NCBI GenBank assembly: GCA_036510575.1
Contig: DATCDR010000079.1
Span: 1-20,576 of the forward strand
Reading direction: 5' to 3'
Source of the DNA: DATCDR01 sp036510575
Lineage (GTDB): Bacteria > Actinomycetota > Acidimicrobiia > Acidimicrobiales > Bog-793
Length of the DNA stretch: 20,576 nt
Position 1 is the stretch's first letter; each line of letters starts with the position of its first letter. The notes below the pieces were generated by a model. The model was not told the DNA's origin. It ran no database searches and worked only from the letters and a program-made list of their open reading frames with translations. This document shows positions 6,759 through 14,726 of this stretch, in pieces. Position numbers and translations under genes: made by a program.

Positions 6759-7379
6759 GTGATCCCCGGAGGGTCTTTGGCCGTAGTACTGGAGATGATG
6801 AAAAGGCTCAGGAGTCACGGGGGAGACGAGATCTCTGACGAGGCCCTGCTTGCAGGCATGGCGGTCGGCGACGATCAAGCCGGCCTCGTCTTCGTTCGGC
6901 GATACCAGCGTCGACTCTTCGGCCTCGCGGTCGGCATCGTCGGCGATCCAGGCCTCGCAGAGGACCTCGCTCAGGAAGCCTTCATCCGGATCTTCCGCCA
7001 TGCCGTGATGTTCGACGCTCGGCGTGGTTCGGTTGCCACCTGGACGCTTACAATCACGCGAAATCTGGCGATCGACGCCCTTCGCGTCCGGCGTGCCACG
7101 CCGATTGATCCGGAGGATCACGCCTTTGTCGACCTCGTCAGTGCAGAGCGGTTACCCGAGGACGCCGCGGTGACGGCTGATGCCCTTGCCCACCTCAGAT
7201 ACGCGCTGGCCGATCTGCCTACCGAGCAGCGCCGGGCGGTGTTGCTCGCAGCAATGTACGGACGAACTGCCGCAGAAATCGCCGAGGTGGAATCAATCCC
7301 GCTCGGGACGGCGAAGAGCCGTATCCGCGTCGGAATGGCGAAGCTCCGGGACGCTCCCGTAATCGAGGCAGGCCAATGA
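6759..7379 (+). CDS. ECF-type RNA polymerase sigma factor
   Basis: An extracytoplasmic-function sigma factor of up to 206 residues. Region 2 is clear: VRRYQRRLFGLAVGIVGDPGLAEDLAQEAFIRIF, then WTLTITRNLAIDALRVRRA. Region 4 follows at about residues 140-200: LADLPTEQRRAVLLAAMYGRTAAEIAEVESIPLGTAKSRIRVGMAKLR, with the helix-turn-helix that reads the -35 element. Regions 1 and 3 are missing, as in all ECF factors. The start is uncertain: GTG at 6759 has no ribosome site, while ATG at 6795 or 6798 follows GGAG closely, and GGAGGG at 6768-6773 may serve either. The stop overlaps the next start as ATGA, pairing it with its anti-sigma factor. It is presumably released on an envelope or redox signal. 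Confidence 0.93.
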   Translation: MIPGGSLAVVLEMMKRLRSHGGDEISDEALLAGMAVGDDQAGLVFVRRYQRRLFGLAVGIVGDPGLAEDLAQEAFIRIFRHAVMFDARRGSVATWTLTITRNLAIDALRVRRATPIDPEDHAFVDLVSAERLPEDAAVTADALAHLRYALADLPTEQRRAVLLAAMYGRTAAEIAEVESIPLGTAKSRIRVGMAKLRDAPVIEAGQ

Positions 7380-8056
7380 GTGGCCCCTTCGAAGCGCAGC
7401 AGGGCTGTGAGGCCTATGAGGATAATCTTGCCGAGCTGGCGCTCGGCATACTCTCTGGGCGCGACCGACTAGCGGTTCTAGAGCACGTCGAGTCGTGTGA
7501 GCGCTGCAGTGCCGAGCTCGAGCGACTTTCCTTGGTTGCCGACGCGCTCCTAGGCCTCGCTCCCGCGGTTGAGCCTCCGGTCGGGTTCGAGTCGCGCCTC
7601 GCGGAGCGACTGTGGTCGCCAGCGATGCCCCATCGCGTATCGCACGCCCGTCGCGCGAGCGTGGTCGCCGTCGCGGCAGTGGTGCTCGCGCTCCTCGGAT
7701 TCGGCCTCGGCGCTGTCATCGGACCTCCGAGCCTGAACGTCCGAGCCCCGTCCACTTCGGCGAATCTCACTTCGGCCAATCTCTCCTCGCATGGTCAGAT
7801 CCTGGGACAGGTCATGGTCTCATCGGGTACCCCTGCTTGGATGTTCATGACCGTCGACGAGGGCGCGTGGTCGAGTTCGGTGACCTGTGAGGTGACGCTC
7901 GCTTCGGGAAAGGTCGTGAAGATCGGCGTATTCAAGCTCTCGAACGGGTACGGCGCGTGGGCAGCGGCGCTTCCCGCCTCGGCGCGCGACCTGCGCTCGG
8001 CTCAGCTTGTGTCGCCTGACGGAACTGTTCTTGCGAGCGCGAAACTCACGGTGTGA
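7376..8056 (+). CDS. Membrane anti-sigma factor with zinc-finger (ZAS-like) domain
   Basis: A 226-residue regulator that should bind and silence the ECF sigma factor encoded just before it. The N-terminal cytoplasmic domain contains HVESCERC (H37, C41, C44), the Hx3Cx2C core of zinc-binding anti-sigma domains. One hydrophobic segment at about residues 94-116 spans the membrane, after a basic stretch RVSHARRAS that fits inside-positive orientation. The outside domain (about 117-226) starts with a Ser/Thr/Asn-rich linker and then folds as beta strands with WMFMTVDEGAW, a VTCEV stretch and a GYGAWAAALP loop. This resembles the outer part of RskA-like anti-sigma factors. Its start overlaps the sigma-factor stop (ATGA). 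The signal is unknown; the His-Cys zinc site allows redox sensing, but that is inference. Confidence 0.9.
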   Translation: MSGPFEAQQGCEAYEDNLAELALGILSGRDRLAVLEHVESCERCSAELERLSLVADALLGLAPAVEPPVGFESRLAERLWSPAMPHRVSHARRASVVAVAAVVLALLGFGLGAVIGPPSLNVRAPSTSANLTSANLSSHGQILGQVMVSSGTPAWMFMTVDEGAWSSSVTCEVTLASGKVVKIGVFKLSNGYGAWAAALPASARDLRSAQLVSPDGTVLASAKLTV

Positions 8057-8342
8057 TCGTGAACGGGCGAGCGGGTTGGTCCCGTCGAGCAGAACCGATC
8101 CTTGCAAGCAGTCTCGCGGGCGTTTGTCGCGGCCAGTACTTCGCCGATCGTGTGCCAGATCGCCTGAAGCCTGGCTCGCTCGGGTGTGCGCGGCGTCGCG
8201 GAGTGATCTATTCGTCGCCGTTCTACGTAGTCCTTCGTAGCGAGTTAGCGGCGACATCCGGACTCGGGCGGGCTGCGCGAGGCGAGTTCGACGAGCGCCA
8301 CATCAGGAATATTCGAAATCCCAACGCGTCAAGGAGAACCAG

Positions 8343-8885
8343 ATGAACACGTCCAAGTACTCACGATCGACGACACAGCGGTTCACGCCACGTCGCGTCG
8401 CCAGCAGCGTGGTTGCGCTGCTTGGGCTGACTGCTGCGGTGGCGGTGCCTGGCATCGCCGGCGCGTCGAGTACTCACGCGACCAAGAGCGTCGTTGTCTC
8501 GATAGTGAAGAACTCCAAGCTCGGCACGCTGCTCGTCAGCGGCAAGACGCTGTACACCTTGAAGGCGAGCAAGACGGCGTGCGCGACGAGCTGCGTCAAG
8601 ATCTGGCCGGAGCTCGTCTTGCCAAAGGGCGTGACGAAAGCCACCGCCGGGTCGGGCGTGAGTGCCTCCAAGCTCGGCACCATCGCGCGAGCCGGTGGGG
8701 TCCGCCAGGTTACCTACGGCGGAAAGCCGCTCTACTTCTTCACCGGAGACAAGACCTCGGGAGCGGTCAAGGGCAACGTGAGTGACACCTGGGGCTCGTG
8801 GTCAGACGTCGTGACCGTGAAGCTGGCATCCGGATCCCCGACTACCACCAGCACAATCGGTGGAACCGGCGGCGTCGCCTTTTGA
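8343..8885 (+). CDS. Secreted COG4315-type repeat protein (PF03640-like)
   Basis: A 180-residue exported protein. The N-terminus is a signal peptide: basic residues up to R18, a hydrophobic core (about 20-38) and an AGA-S cleavage site near 41-42. There is no lipobox Cys, so it is probably released or wall-associated rather than lipidated. The mature part carries two copies of the repeat of unknown function: GKTLYTLKASKTACATSCVKIWPEL (68-91, with C80 and C84) and VTYGGKPLYFFTGDKTSGAVKGNVSDTWGSWSDV (123-156). A short Ser/Thr/Gly-rich tail ends in Phe. The start is ATG at 8343 with AAGGAG at 8331-8336. It is 286 bp after a sigma/anti-sigma pair on the same strand, so it is a plausible regulon member. 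The biochemical role of the family is not established. Confidence 0.88.
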   Translation: MNTSKYSRSTTQRFTPRRVASSVVALLGLTAAVAVPGIAGASSTHATKSVVVSIVKNSKLGTLLVSGKTLYTLKASKTACATSCVKIWPELVLPKGVTKATAGSGVSASKLGTIARAGGVRQVTYGGKPLYFFTGDKTSGAVKGNVSDTWGSWSDVVTVKLASGSPTTTSTIGGTGGVAF

Positions 8886-8910
8886 TGCCGTTGGGTCGGC
8901 GCTAGCAGTT

Positions 8911-8953
8911 CGCACTGTCGGATAGCCGCGCCTAGGCGTGCTTCGGCAGTGCG
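8911..8953. terminator. Hairpin between convergent genes
   Basis: CGCACTG (8911-8917) pairs with CAGTGCG (8947-8953), and the stem continues inward with further pairs, including two G-T wobbles, to about 12 bp. The loop region contains the perfect palindrome CGCCTAGGCG (8929-8938). It lies 25 bp after the COG4315 gene and 10 bp before the end of the convergent Rieske gene, so it may act on both. There is no T tract on either strand. Confidence 0.5.
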
Positions 8954-8962
8954 TGCCGGTTC

Positions 8963-10231
8963 TTAGAGGCCCATTGCCTCTTCGTAGGCCTTCGCAACGT
9001 CGGAAGGCTGTCCTGCGTAGAAGCGGAAGTAGTCGTTCTCGCCCCGGAGCCCGTTGTTGAATCGCGCGAGATCGGCGATCTTCTCGGCCTTCGTGGGCGC
9101 TTTCGTGAGACGCTCGGTCCGATCGTTCGGCCAGGTGATGCAGACGTTTCGCTCCGGGTCCCGGATGAGCCCGGACGGATCTTCTCCCCGCTCGACTCGA
9201 GCGAGATCGTCGGCGAGGCGGTTACGAAGCATCACCACGCCGATGTCGGACCTGCCAAGGTGTTCGTTCTCGCGGTCGGTGACTGCACCCTGGCCGACCC
9301 ACGCGACGGTGTCCTGGTTGATCGTGTGCGTCGTGATCCATCGTCCAGTAGCAGGGTCGGTAATCGTGGCATACCAGTGCGGGACGCTCGCTTGCACGTA
9401 GGGTTCCTGTTCGACCGGTACCGGCTCCCATGCCCAGACGACCGAAAGCGTGTGGGTGTCATCGATCGGCGTCCGGTACTCAAAGTGTGTGCCACCGACC
9501 GCGAAGATGTTCGGCATGCAGTGCAGGCGGGGGAGCGTCCAGTTCTGGTCGGACTCCGAACCACCCTCGAGGATGCGCTTGTAGCCGAAGCCGAACTCCC
9601 ACTCGTCGACCTCGATGCGCACGTGTGCAGGCGAGTGCGCGGGCTTTCCCGCCTGGGCGAGTGACCAGTTCGAGTGCAGCCATTCGAAGTGCACCGGATC
9701 GATGTTGTTCTCCGCCGCCTGGAGCCAGTTGCAATCAAGGGGTGCGAGCACGATCTGCGCGAAGCCGTTCCCCCACGTGAATGACTCCCAGGTGGGGCAC
9801 AGCGGCGCGGGATCGGGGCCCATGTAGGCAAAGAGCATTCCTGCCTTCTCCTCGACCGGGTAGGCAGGCTGATGGATCTGCTCACGAAAGCGCGTGCTGT
9901 CCGACGAGCTGTCTTCGAAGGGCGCCGACAGACAGTTGCCCGCTTCGTCGAAGGCCCAACCGTGGTAGCTACAGCGCAACCCGCACTCCTCGACGAAGCC
10001 GTAGGAGAGGTCGGCACGGCGGTGCGGACAGTGCAGGGCGAGAAGACCGTAGGTGCTCGAGCGGTCCTTGTAGAGGACCAGGTCCTCTCCCAAAAGGCGC
10101 ACCTGTTTGGTCGATTTGTCGTCGAACTCCGTCGCGGCAGCTATCGGGTGCCAGTACCGGCGCAACAACTCGCCCATCGGCGTGCCCTTTCCTACCTGGG
10201 TCATCCTCAGATTGTCTTCGACGCTGAGCAT
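8963..10231 (-). CDS. Rieske non-heme iron oxygenase, alpha subunit (phthalate 4,5-dioxygenase-like)
   Basis: The 422-residue catalytic subunit of a ring-hydroxylating or demethylating oxygenase. The Rieske [2Fe-2S] site is C68-x-H70 and C87-x2-H90 (CPHRRADLSYG and CSYHGW). The mononuclear iron site is in NNIDPVHFEWLH (175-186), with D178, H181 and H186. The N-terminus (MTQVGKGTPMGELLRRYWHP) and length match the phthalate 4,5-dioxygenase branch, whose members usually act alone with a separate reductase. No reductase or ferredoxin gene lies nearby, so the electron donor must be encoded elsewhere. The start is ATG at 10231 with GGGGAGG six bases upstream. The aromatic or steroid-like substrate is unknown. 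The MMPL gene lies upstream on the same strand with a 230-bp gap. Confidence 0.93.
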   Translation of the reverse strand: MLSVEDNLRMTQVGKGTPMGELLRRYWHPIAAATEFDDKSTKQVRLLGEDLVLYKDRSSTYGLLALHCPHRRADLSYGFVEECGLRCSYHGWAFDEAGNCLSAPFEDSSSDSTRFREQIHQPAYPVEEKAGMLFAYMGPDPAPLCPTWESFTWGNGFAQIVLAPLDCNWLQAAENNIDPVHFEWLHSNWSLAQAGKPAHSPAHVRIEVDEWEFGFGYKRILEGGSESDQNWTLPRLHCMPNIFAVGGTHFEYRTPIDDTHTLSVVWAWEPVPVEQEPYVQASVPHWYATITDPATGRWITTHTINQDTVAWVGQGAVTDRENEHLGRSDIGVVMLRNRLADDLARVERGEDPSGLIRDPERNVCITWPNDRTERLTKAPTKAEKIADLARFNNGLRGENDYFRFYAGQPSDVAKAYEEAMGL

Positions 10232-10461
10232 TGTCGCCTCCCCGTCTTCTCCACCCGTGCCACATCACGACCTCGTCAGCCGACGGGTCCCCAAACGACG
10301 TTCATCTTCGAATCTCTGGTGGCAAAAAGCAAGGTACGGCGCTCGGGTCAGTCATCTGAGCAGGCGCGTGAGCCGGGCCTCGAGCACGGCCTCGCGTGGG
10401 TAGAGGTCCGAATTGAACCCGGTCGCCGTGACGCGCCCGGAAGTCGCGAGCGTGTCTGGAA

Positions 10462-12648
10462 TTAGCCGACCGGTTCTGGCAGGGGTGCCGCGGGTGCCTT
10501 CATCTCTTGGGCTTCAACGTTGACGTGGGGGAGCGCCCGGTCGAGGAAACCAGGGAGCCACCAGTTGGCGTTGCCGATGACGTGCATGATCGCCGGAACG
10601 GCAACGGTTCGGATGATGAACGCATCGACGATGATCGCGCCGGCGAGGCCGATGCCGAACTGTTGAATGATGATGTCGCCGCCGAGAAGGAACGACAAGA
10701 AGACGAGGATCATGATCAGCGCCGCGGCAGTGATGACCCTGCCGGTTTCGGTCTGGCCTTTCGTCACGGCAATACGGTTGTCGTGGGTGATGACCCACTC
10801 CTCCCGCATCCGGCTGACGAGAAAGACTTCGTAGTCCATCGAGAGGCCAAACAGTACCGAGAACATGATCACGGGGATGAAGACCTCGACCGGTCCGGTG
10901 CGACTAATGGCGAGGATTGAGTGCCCCCAGCCCCACTCGAAGACCGCGTTCATGATTCCGAGCGCGGCCCCTACCGAGAGGAGGTTCATCACAGACGCGA
11001 CGGCCGGGATGAGCAAGCTGCGGAAGACGAGCATCAAGAGCAAGAACGCGACGATCACGACGACGGCGATGAACAGTGCCAACTTCGAGGCGAGGACCGC
11101 GGAGAAGTCATCGCCGCCGGCGGTCGCACCGCCGACCAGCACGTGGATCCCACTGCCTGCCTCGGCGGTGGGAATCACCCGTCCCCGAAGTGTGTGCAGG
11201 AGTGTTGAGGTCTCCGCCGCCTGGGGAGCGGTGCTCGGGTAGGCGAGCGCGACGGCGGCATCACCGGTCGGACTGACCCTCGGCGGTGTGACGTAGATGA
11301 CGCCGGGTTGGGTGCTTGCCGCCTTGGCCACCTTGTCGAACGCGGTCAGCTGCGCTGGGGAGTGAATGGTCGAGACGAGCTCGAGTGGCCCGTTGAAGCC
11401 GGGGCCGAATCCCTTCGCGAGGAGGTCGTAGGCGAGTCGCGTCGTCGTCGAGGAGGGATCGCTCCCAGAGTCGGTGAGGCCGAGGCGAAGTGTAAAAACG
11501 GGCAGCGCGATCACGACCACGACCAGCAACGCACCGAGCGCACGAAGCGCCGGCTGGCGCTCGATGCTTCGCGACCAGCGGTACCAAAAGCCTTCCAGCA
11601 CCTGTTCAGAGACAGGTCCCGAAGCTTCCAGCCGACGACGTTCACGTCGCCCGAGCACCTTGAGGCCGAAAAAGCCGAGGAACGCCGGCAACAGCGTCAG
11701 CGCGGCAAACATCGTGAGTGCGACGGTGACAGCGCCGGCGATCGCCAGGCCGTAGAGGAAGGTCACGCCGAGGGCGAATTGGCCGAGTAGCGCGATGCAC
11801 ACCGTCAGTCCGGCGAAAAAGACCGCACGACCAGCGGTGTTGACGGCGTTCACCGCCGAGTCCTCAATGCTTCTCCCGGCGCGTAACCCGTTTCGGTGCC
11901 GAGTGATGATGAACAGTGCGTAGTCGATTCCGACGCCGAGGCCGATCAGTACGCCGAGGATCGGCACGAAGCTCGCGACCGCGATCACGTGTGACATGAG
12001 GCCGGTAAAGGCAAATCCGATTCCGATCGCAATGAGCGCGGTGATGATCGGGATGACGGCTGCGAGAACTGCGCCGAAGAGGACTCCAAGCACGATGAGC
12101 GCGAAGATCACGCCGAGCCCGGTGCTGTCGGAGGTCTTCTGGTTCTCCGTGTTCTCGATCGCTTGGCCGCCGAGGTCGACTTCAAGATTCGAGCTCTGTG
12201 CCGCCTGCGCGGTGGTGATGAGTCGATTCACCTCTGTCGAGGACAGGTTCTGAGACTGGGTATCCCAGTAGACGGTCGCGAACGCGATCGTGTTGGATGC
12301 ATTGATCTGTGCCTTGCCCGATGCGCCGAATGGACTGACGACGGTCGTGATGCCGGGAAGCGCGGCAACCTTGGTCAGCATTGCCTCCGCACTAGCGGCA
12401 ACTGCTGGTGTTGCAAACGTCCCGTGCTTGGCCTCCATCACGATCTGGTCGGCTTCGCCCGATGCCGCTGGAAAATTGGCCTTCAAAATATTGAGGGCCC
12501 GCGTGGATTCAGTATTTGGAATTTGGAACTTGCTCGAGTACGCGGTCTTAACGCCGATATCGGTGCCGAAGAACGCTAAGAAGGCGATGAGCCACAGGGC
12601 GAGCACGAGCTTGCGATGCTTGAAACACCATCTGGCCATAGCGGGCAT
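10462..12648 (-). CDS. MMPL-family (RND-type) membrane transporter
   Basis: About 728 residues from the preferred start, a normal size. It has the duplicated RND layout: helix 1 (ALWLIAFLAFFGTDIGV) is followed by a large external domain, then five helices, a basic cytoplasmic link (GLKVLGRRERRRLE), a second first-helix (LGALLVVVVIALPVF), a second external domain and five more helices. The two diagnostic Asp-Tyr pairs are GVGIDYALFIITRHRN in the first half and GLSMDYEVFLVSRMREEW in the second; these carry the proton path. Such proteins export lipids, siderophores or drugs. The frame extends to 12726, but the ATG at 12648 gives the usual MPAMARWCFKHRK start, with AGGAG 12 bases upstream. The substrate is unknown. 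A repeat-rich region upstream may regulate it. Confidence 0.93.
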   Translation of the reverse strand: MPAMARWCFKHRKLVLALWLIAFLAFFGTDIGVKTAYSSKFQIPNTESTRALNILKANFPAASGEADQIVMEAKHGTFATPAVAASAEAMLTKVAALPGITTVVSPFGASGKAQINASNTIAFATVYWDTQSQNLSSTEVNRLITTAQAAQSSNLEVDLGGQAIENTENQKTSDSTGLGVIFALIVLGVLFGAVLAAVIPIITALIAIGIGFAFTGLMSHVIAVASFVPILGVLIGLGVGIDYALFIITRHRNGLRAGRSIEDSAVNAVNTAGRAVFFAGLTVCIALLGQFALGVTFLYGLAIAGAVTVALTMFAALTLLPAFLGFFGLKVLGRRERRRLEASGPVSEQVLEGFWYRWSRSIERQPALRALGALLVVVVIALPVFTLRLGLTDSGSDPSSTTTRLAYDLLAKGFGPGFNGPLELVSTIHSPAQLTAFDKVAKAASTQPGVIYVTPPRVSPTGDAAVALAYPSTAPQAAETSTLLHTLRGRVIPTAEAGSGIHVLVGGATAGGDDFSAVLASKLALFIAVVVIVAFLLLMLVFRSLLIPAVASVMNLLSVGAALGIMNAVFEWGWGHSILAISRTGPVEVFIPVIMFSVLFGLSMDYEVFLVSRMREEWVITHDNRIAVTKGQTETGRVITAAALIMILVFLSFLLGGDIIIQQFGIGLAGAIIVDAFIIRTVAVPAIMHVIGNANWWLPGFLDRALPHVNVEAQEMKAPAAPLPEPVG

Positions 12649-12863
12649 GGGGGCGGCACTCTCCTGGTCGAAATCTGACAAGACGGTACAACAGACGGTG
12701 TGCGGCGAATCCTGCCGACGCTGCACATTCGGTTCAGCTCACTCGGCAAAGCACCTCGGGGAATCGAGCTCCAAGGAACCTGGCAGGGCGCCTTGATGGG
12801 CCAAGTTTCTGGTCGGATGGTCGTCGATGTTTGCCGTACCCGAACAGCCTTGGCCTCGACTTA

Positions 12864-12944
12864 GCAACTCCGGAGAGTTGCAGTGGCAGTGGCTTGTTTT
12901 GACGAGTTGCAGTGGCTTGTTTTGACGCAGTGGCTAGCTTTGAC
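12864..12944. repeat. Cluster of inverted and direct repeats upstream of the MMPL gene
   Basis: A perfect inverted repeat, GCAACTC-CGGA-GAGTTGC (12864-12881), has its right half repeated as GAGTTGC at 12904-12910. Interleaved with it is the 18-bp unit GCAGTGGCTTGTTTTGAC at 12886-12903 and 12909-12926, with a third copy at 12927-12944 carrying two differences (TAGC for TTGT). The units are 5 and 0 bp apart. The cluster lies about 215-300 bp upstream of the MMPL start codon. It could be an operator array or the result of slippage; no regulator gene is adjacent. Confidence 0.7.
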
Positions 12945-12987
12945 CTGGTGTCGTATGACGCGGCGAGACCATCAGATGCCGCCGGCG

Positions 12988-13146
12988 TCATAGCTCCGAC
13001 AAGAGCGTATCAAGTGCCTCCTTCGCCACCGGATCGTTGTCGCCACGATCCGAGAGGGCGAATAGGACTTGTTGTACCGAAAAGCCGCGGCAAAAGTAGC
13101 GAATTATCCGAAGCAGAGCCTCATCGTCGGTTGCTTGATCAGTCAT
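12988..13146 (-). CDS. Possible small protein (52 aa), unknown
   Basis: I do not recognise this. From ATG at 13146 it reads MTDQATDDEALLRIIRYF and continues with an amphipathic helical pattern and an acidic C-terminus, ending TLLSEL. Composition looks protein-like, with balanced charges and no membrane segment. An in-frame GTG at 13185 would add 13 residues. Neither start has a clear Shine-Dalgarno sequence, which lowers confidence. It sits between the ABC pseudogene and the MMPL repeat region, an area with decayed genes, so it could also be a remnant. Confidence 0.35.
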   Translation of the reverse strand: MTDQATDDEALLRIIRYFCRGFSVQQVLFALSDRGDNDPVAKEALDTLLSEL

Positions 13147-13331
13147 CTGTGACAAATTTACAACGGCTAGTTCGAAGACGGCCACTACGAAAGCAGCCGA
13201 GTGACGAGTAGCTTTCAGTCGTGGGATTTATTTTCCGAAGGATTCGTGCGATGCTTCGTCAACGGAGAGAACGGCGACACCGGTCGCGGGGCTACTGATC
13301 CGGCAAAGTCGCGTTCGCCGACACCGACCAG

Positions 13332-14044
13332 TCAGGGCTTCGCGCGCGGGCGATAGCCGCGTGCTTGAAGTTCGAAGAGCTCCGCGTGAAGCCTCCGAGC
13401 TCCAAGAGATCTTTGTGCGTGCCTAGTTCCTCAACCGATCCGCCCTCCAGGACAACGATCTGGTCTGCCACGTGCACAGTTGAGAAGCGATGTGAGACGA
13501 GGATCGTGATCGTGCCGTTTGCTTTGCCGAGGCGCTGCGCGGCCTCGCGGTAGCGCCGGAACAACGCCGCCTCGGTCGGTGCGTCGAGGCTTGCTGAGGG
13601 CTCGTCGAGCACGACGAGCAGCGGTGTTTCACGCATGAGCCCTCGCGAGCGCAAGTCGCTGCCACTCACCACCAGAGAGCGACCTTCGTCCGAACTAGGG
13701 ACCAAGGAGTGTACCCAGGCCATCGGCCATTCCGGCGAGTAGGCCGGTTGCATCCGCCGCGTCGAGAGCGCGGCGAACGGCATCGAGATCGTTGATTCGG
13801 CAGAGGTCACCTGGTCCGCCGCCATCGCCGAGGCTCATGCTCACGCCGAGATAGTCCTGGAAAGCACCCGTCGCGGCGCCTCGCCATCCGATCGGATCGA
13901 CGAGGGACAAATCTGCCGTCGACCGAGATCTGCCCTGTCGTTGCTCGGTACATACCTGTCAACAGCTTGACGAGTGTCGTCTTTCCCGGCGCCGTTCTCG
14001 CCGACGATCGCGACGTGAGTGTGCTTCGGCGACGCCGTATACGG
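13332..14044 (-). pseudogene. ABC exporter ATP-binding domain, decayed remnant
   Basis: Pieces of one nucleotide-binding domain follow in the right order but in different frames. HVAIVGENGAGK (Walker A, from 14017) loses frame at an A run (13982-13984), where one extra A is present, and continues TTLVKLLTGMY in the next frame. After VDG, a further single base near 13914 shifts it into DLSLVDPIGWRG and FQDYLGVSMSL (Q-loop). A TAG at 13695-13697 breaks the domain before SLSGGEWQRLALAR (signature). A shift near 13637-13648 leads to LMRETPLLVVLDEPSASLD (Walker B) and ILVSHRFST (H-loop). A last shift near 13389 leads to HAELFELQARGYRPRAKP and a TGA at 13332. The membrane domain usually fused or adjacent upstream is absent, and a NIPSNAP-like gene lies there. 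At least four frame changes and one nonsense codon make this a genuine wreck. Confidence 0.88.
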
Positions 14045-14093
14045 TTAGGCGCGATGGGTAGCGTACGGCGACGCTGCCGCTGAGGGGGTGCGG

Positions 14094-14687
14094 GTGATCG
14101 TCAATCTGGAGACGCTTCGATTTCGGCCACGTGCCGGCGACGTGGTCGCCAATGCGTATGCCGCAGCGCTTGATGAACCGAGCGGGCCGGCTTCGCTCAT
14201 CGGCTACTGGAACGTCGACGTCGGTCCACTGAACGCAGCCATGTTGCTTTGGGGATTCGACGACGAGGCGGCGAGTACCGCGGCGCCTGCGTGGCCGGCC
14301 TCGCTCGAGGGAGTCGTCACGTCATCGGCGTCGCTCATTCTTGAGCCGGCGTCGTTCAACGGTCCGCTCGAACCGGGGAGCTATGGGCCGATCTATGAGA
14401 TTCGGATCTACGACTACGAGACCGGATCGATTCGGACCGTCATCGACCGATGGGACGACCTGGTCGGCGAGCGCCGAGCGATCTCGAGGTTGATCGGTTG
14501 TTTCTCCTCAGCGGGTGGGGATGTCGAGAAGTGGGTTCATATCTGGGCCTATCGAGACGGGCGCGAGCGCGAACTTGCGCGTGTGGAAGCGGCCCGCCGC
14601 GGAATCTGGCCACCCGATACGGGGGAGTGGCTCGTATACCAGGAGAACATGATCGTCATCCCGGCAAAACTCTCACCCCTGCAGTGA
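14094..14687 (+). CDS. NIPSNAP-like protein
   Basis: About 197 residues, soluble, with two related halves. The second half has the NIPSNAP opening YEIRIYDYETGSIRTVIDRW, then LIGCFSSAGGDVEKWVHIWAYRDGRERE, the W-x-Y pattern seen in that family, and ends WLVYQENMIVIPAKLSPLQ. The first half (MIVNLETLRFRPRAGDVV, SLIGYWNVDVGPLNAAMLLWGFDDE) follows the same order with weaker similarity, as expected for tandem ferredoxin-like dimer-type domains. The family's activity in bacteria is not settled. GTG at 14094 is preferred: GAGGGGG at 14082-14088 leaves a normal spacer, whereas the GTG at 14088 overlaps it. It is divergent from the ABC pseudogene and may have arrived with the rearrangement that removed that gene's 5' part. 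Confidence 0.78.
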   Translation: MIVNLETLRFRPRAGDVVANAYAAALDEPSGPASLIGYWNVDVGPLNAAMLLWGFDDEAASTAAPAWPASLEGVVTSSASLILEPASFNGPLEPGSYGPIYEIRIYDYETGSIRTVIDRWDDLVGERRAISRLIGCFSSAGGDVEKWVHIWAYRDGRERELARVEAARRGIWPPDTGEWLVYQENMIVIPAKLSPLQ

Positions 14688-14726
14688 GCGGTGGCCGCAC
14701 GGAGTGACGAGGAAGTGTCCGGGATC

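Noticed and set aside
8306..8330. GGAAT, 16 bp, CGTC: looks like an ECF-sigma promoter before the COG4315 gene.
   Set aside because: Transcription would start near 8337, removing the good Shine-Dalgarno sequence at 8331-8336 from the message, so the match is probably accidental.
9232..10017. Long second minus-strand frame inside the Rieske gene.
   Set aside because: It is a high-GC shadow, Arg/Ser/Thr-rich, fully inside a gene with intact catalytic motifs.
12886..12944. Short direct repeats as a mini CRISPR array.
   Set aside because: Units are 18 bp with gaps of 5 and 0 bp, so there are no spacers, and no cas genes are present.
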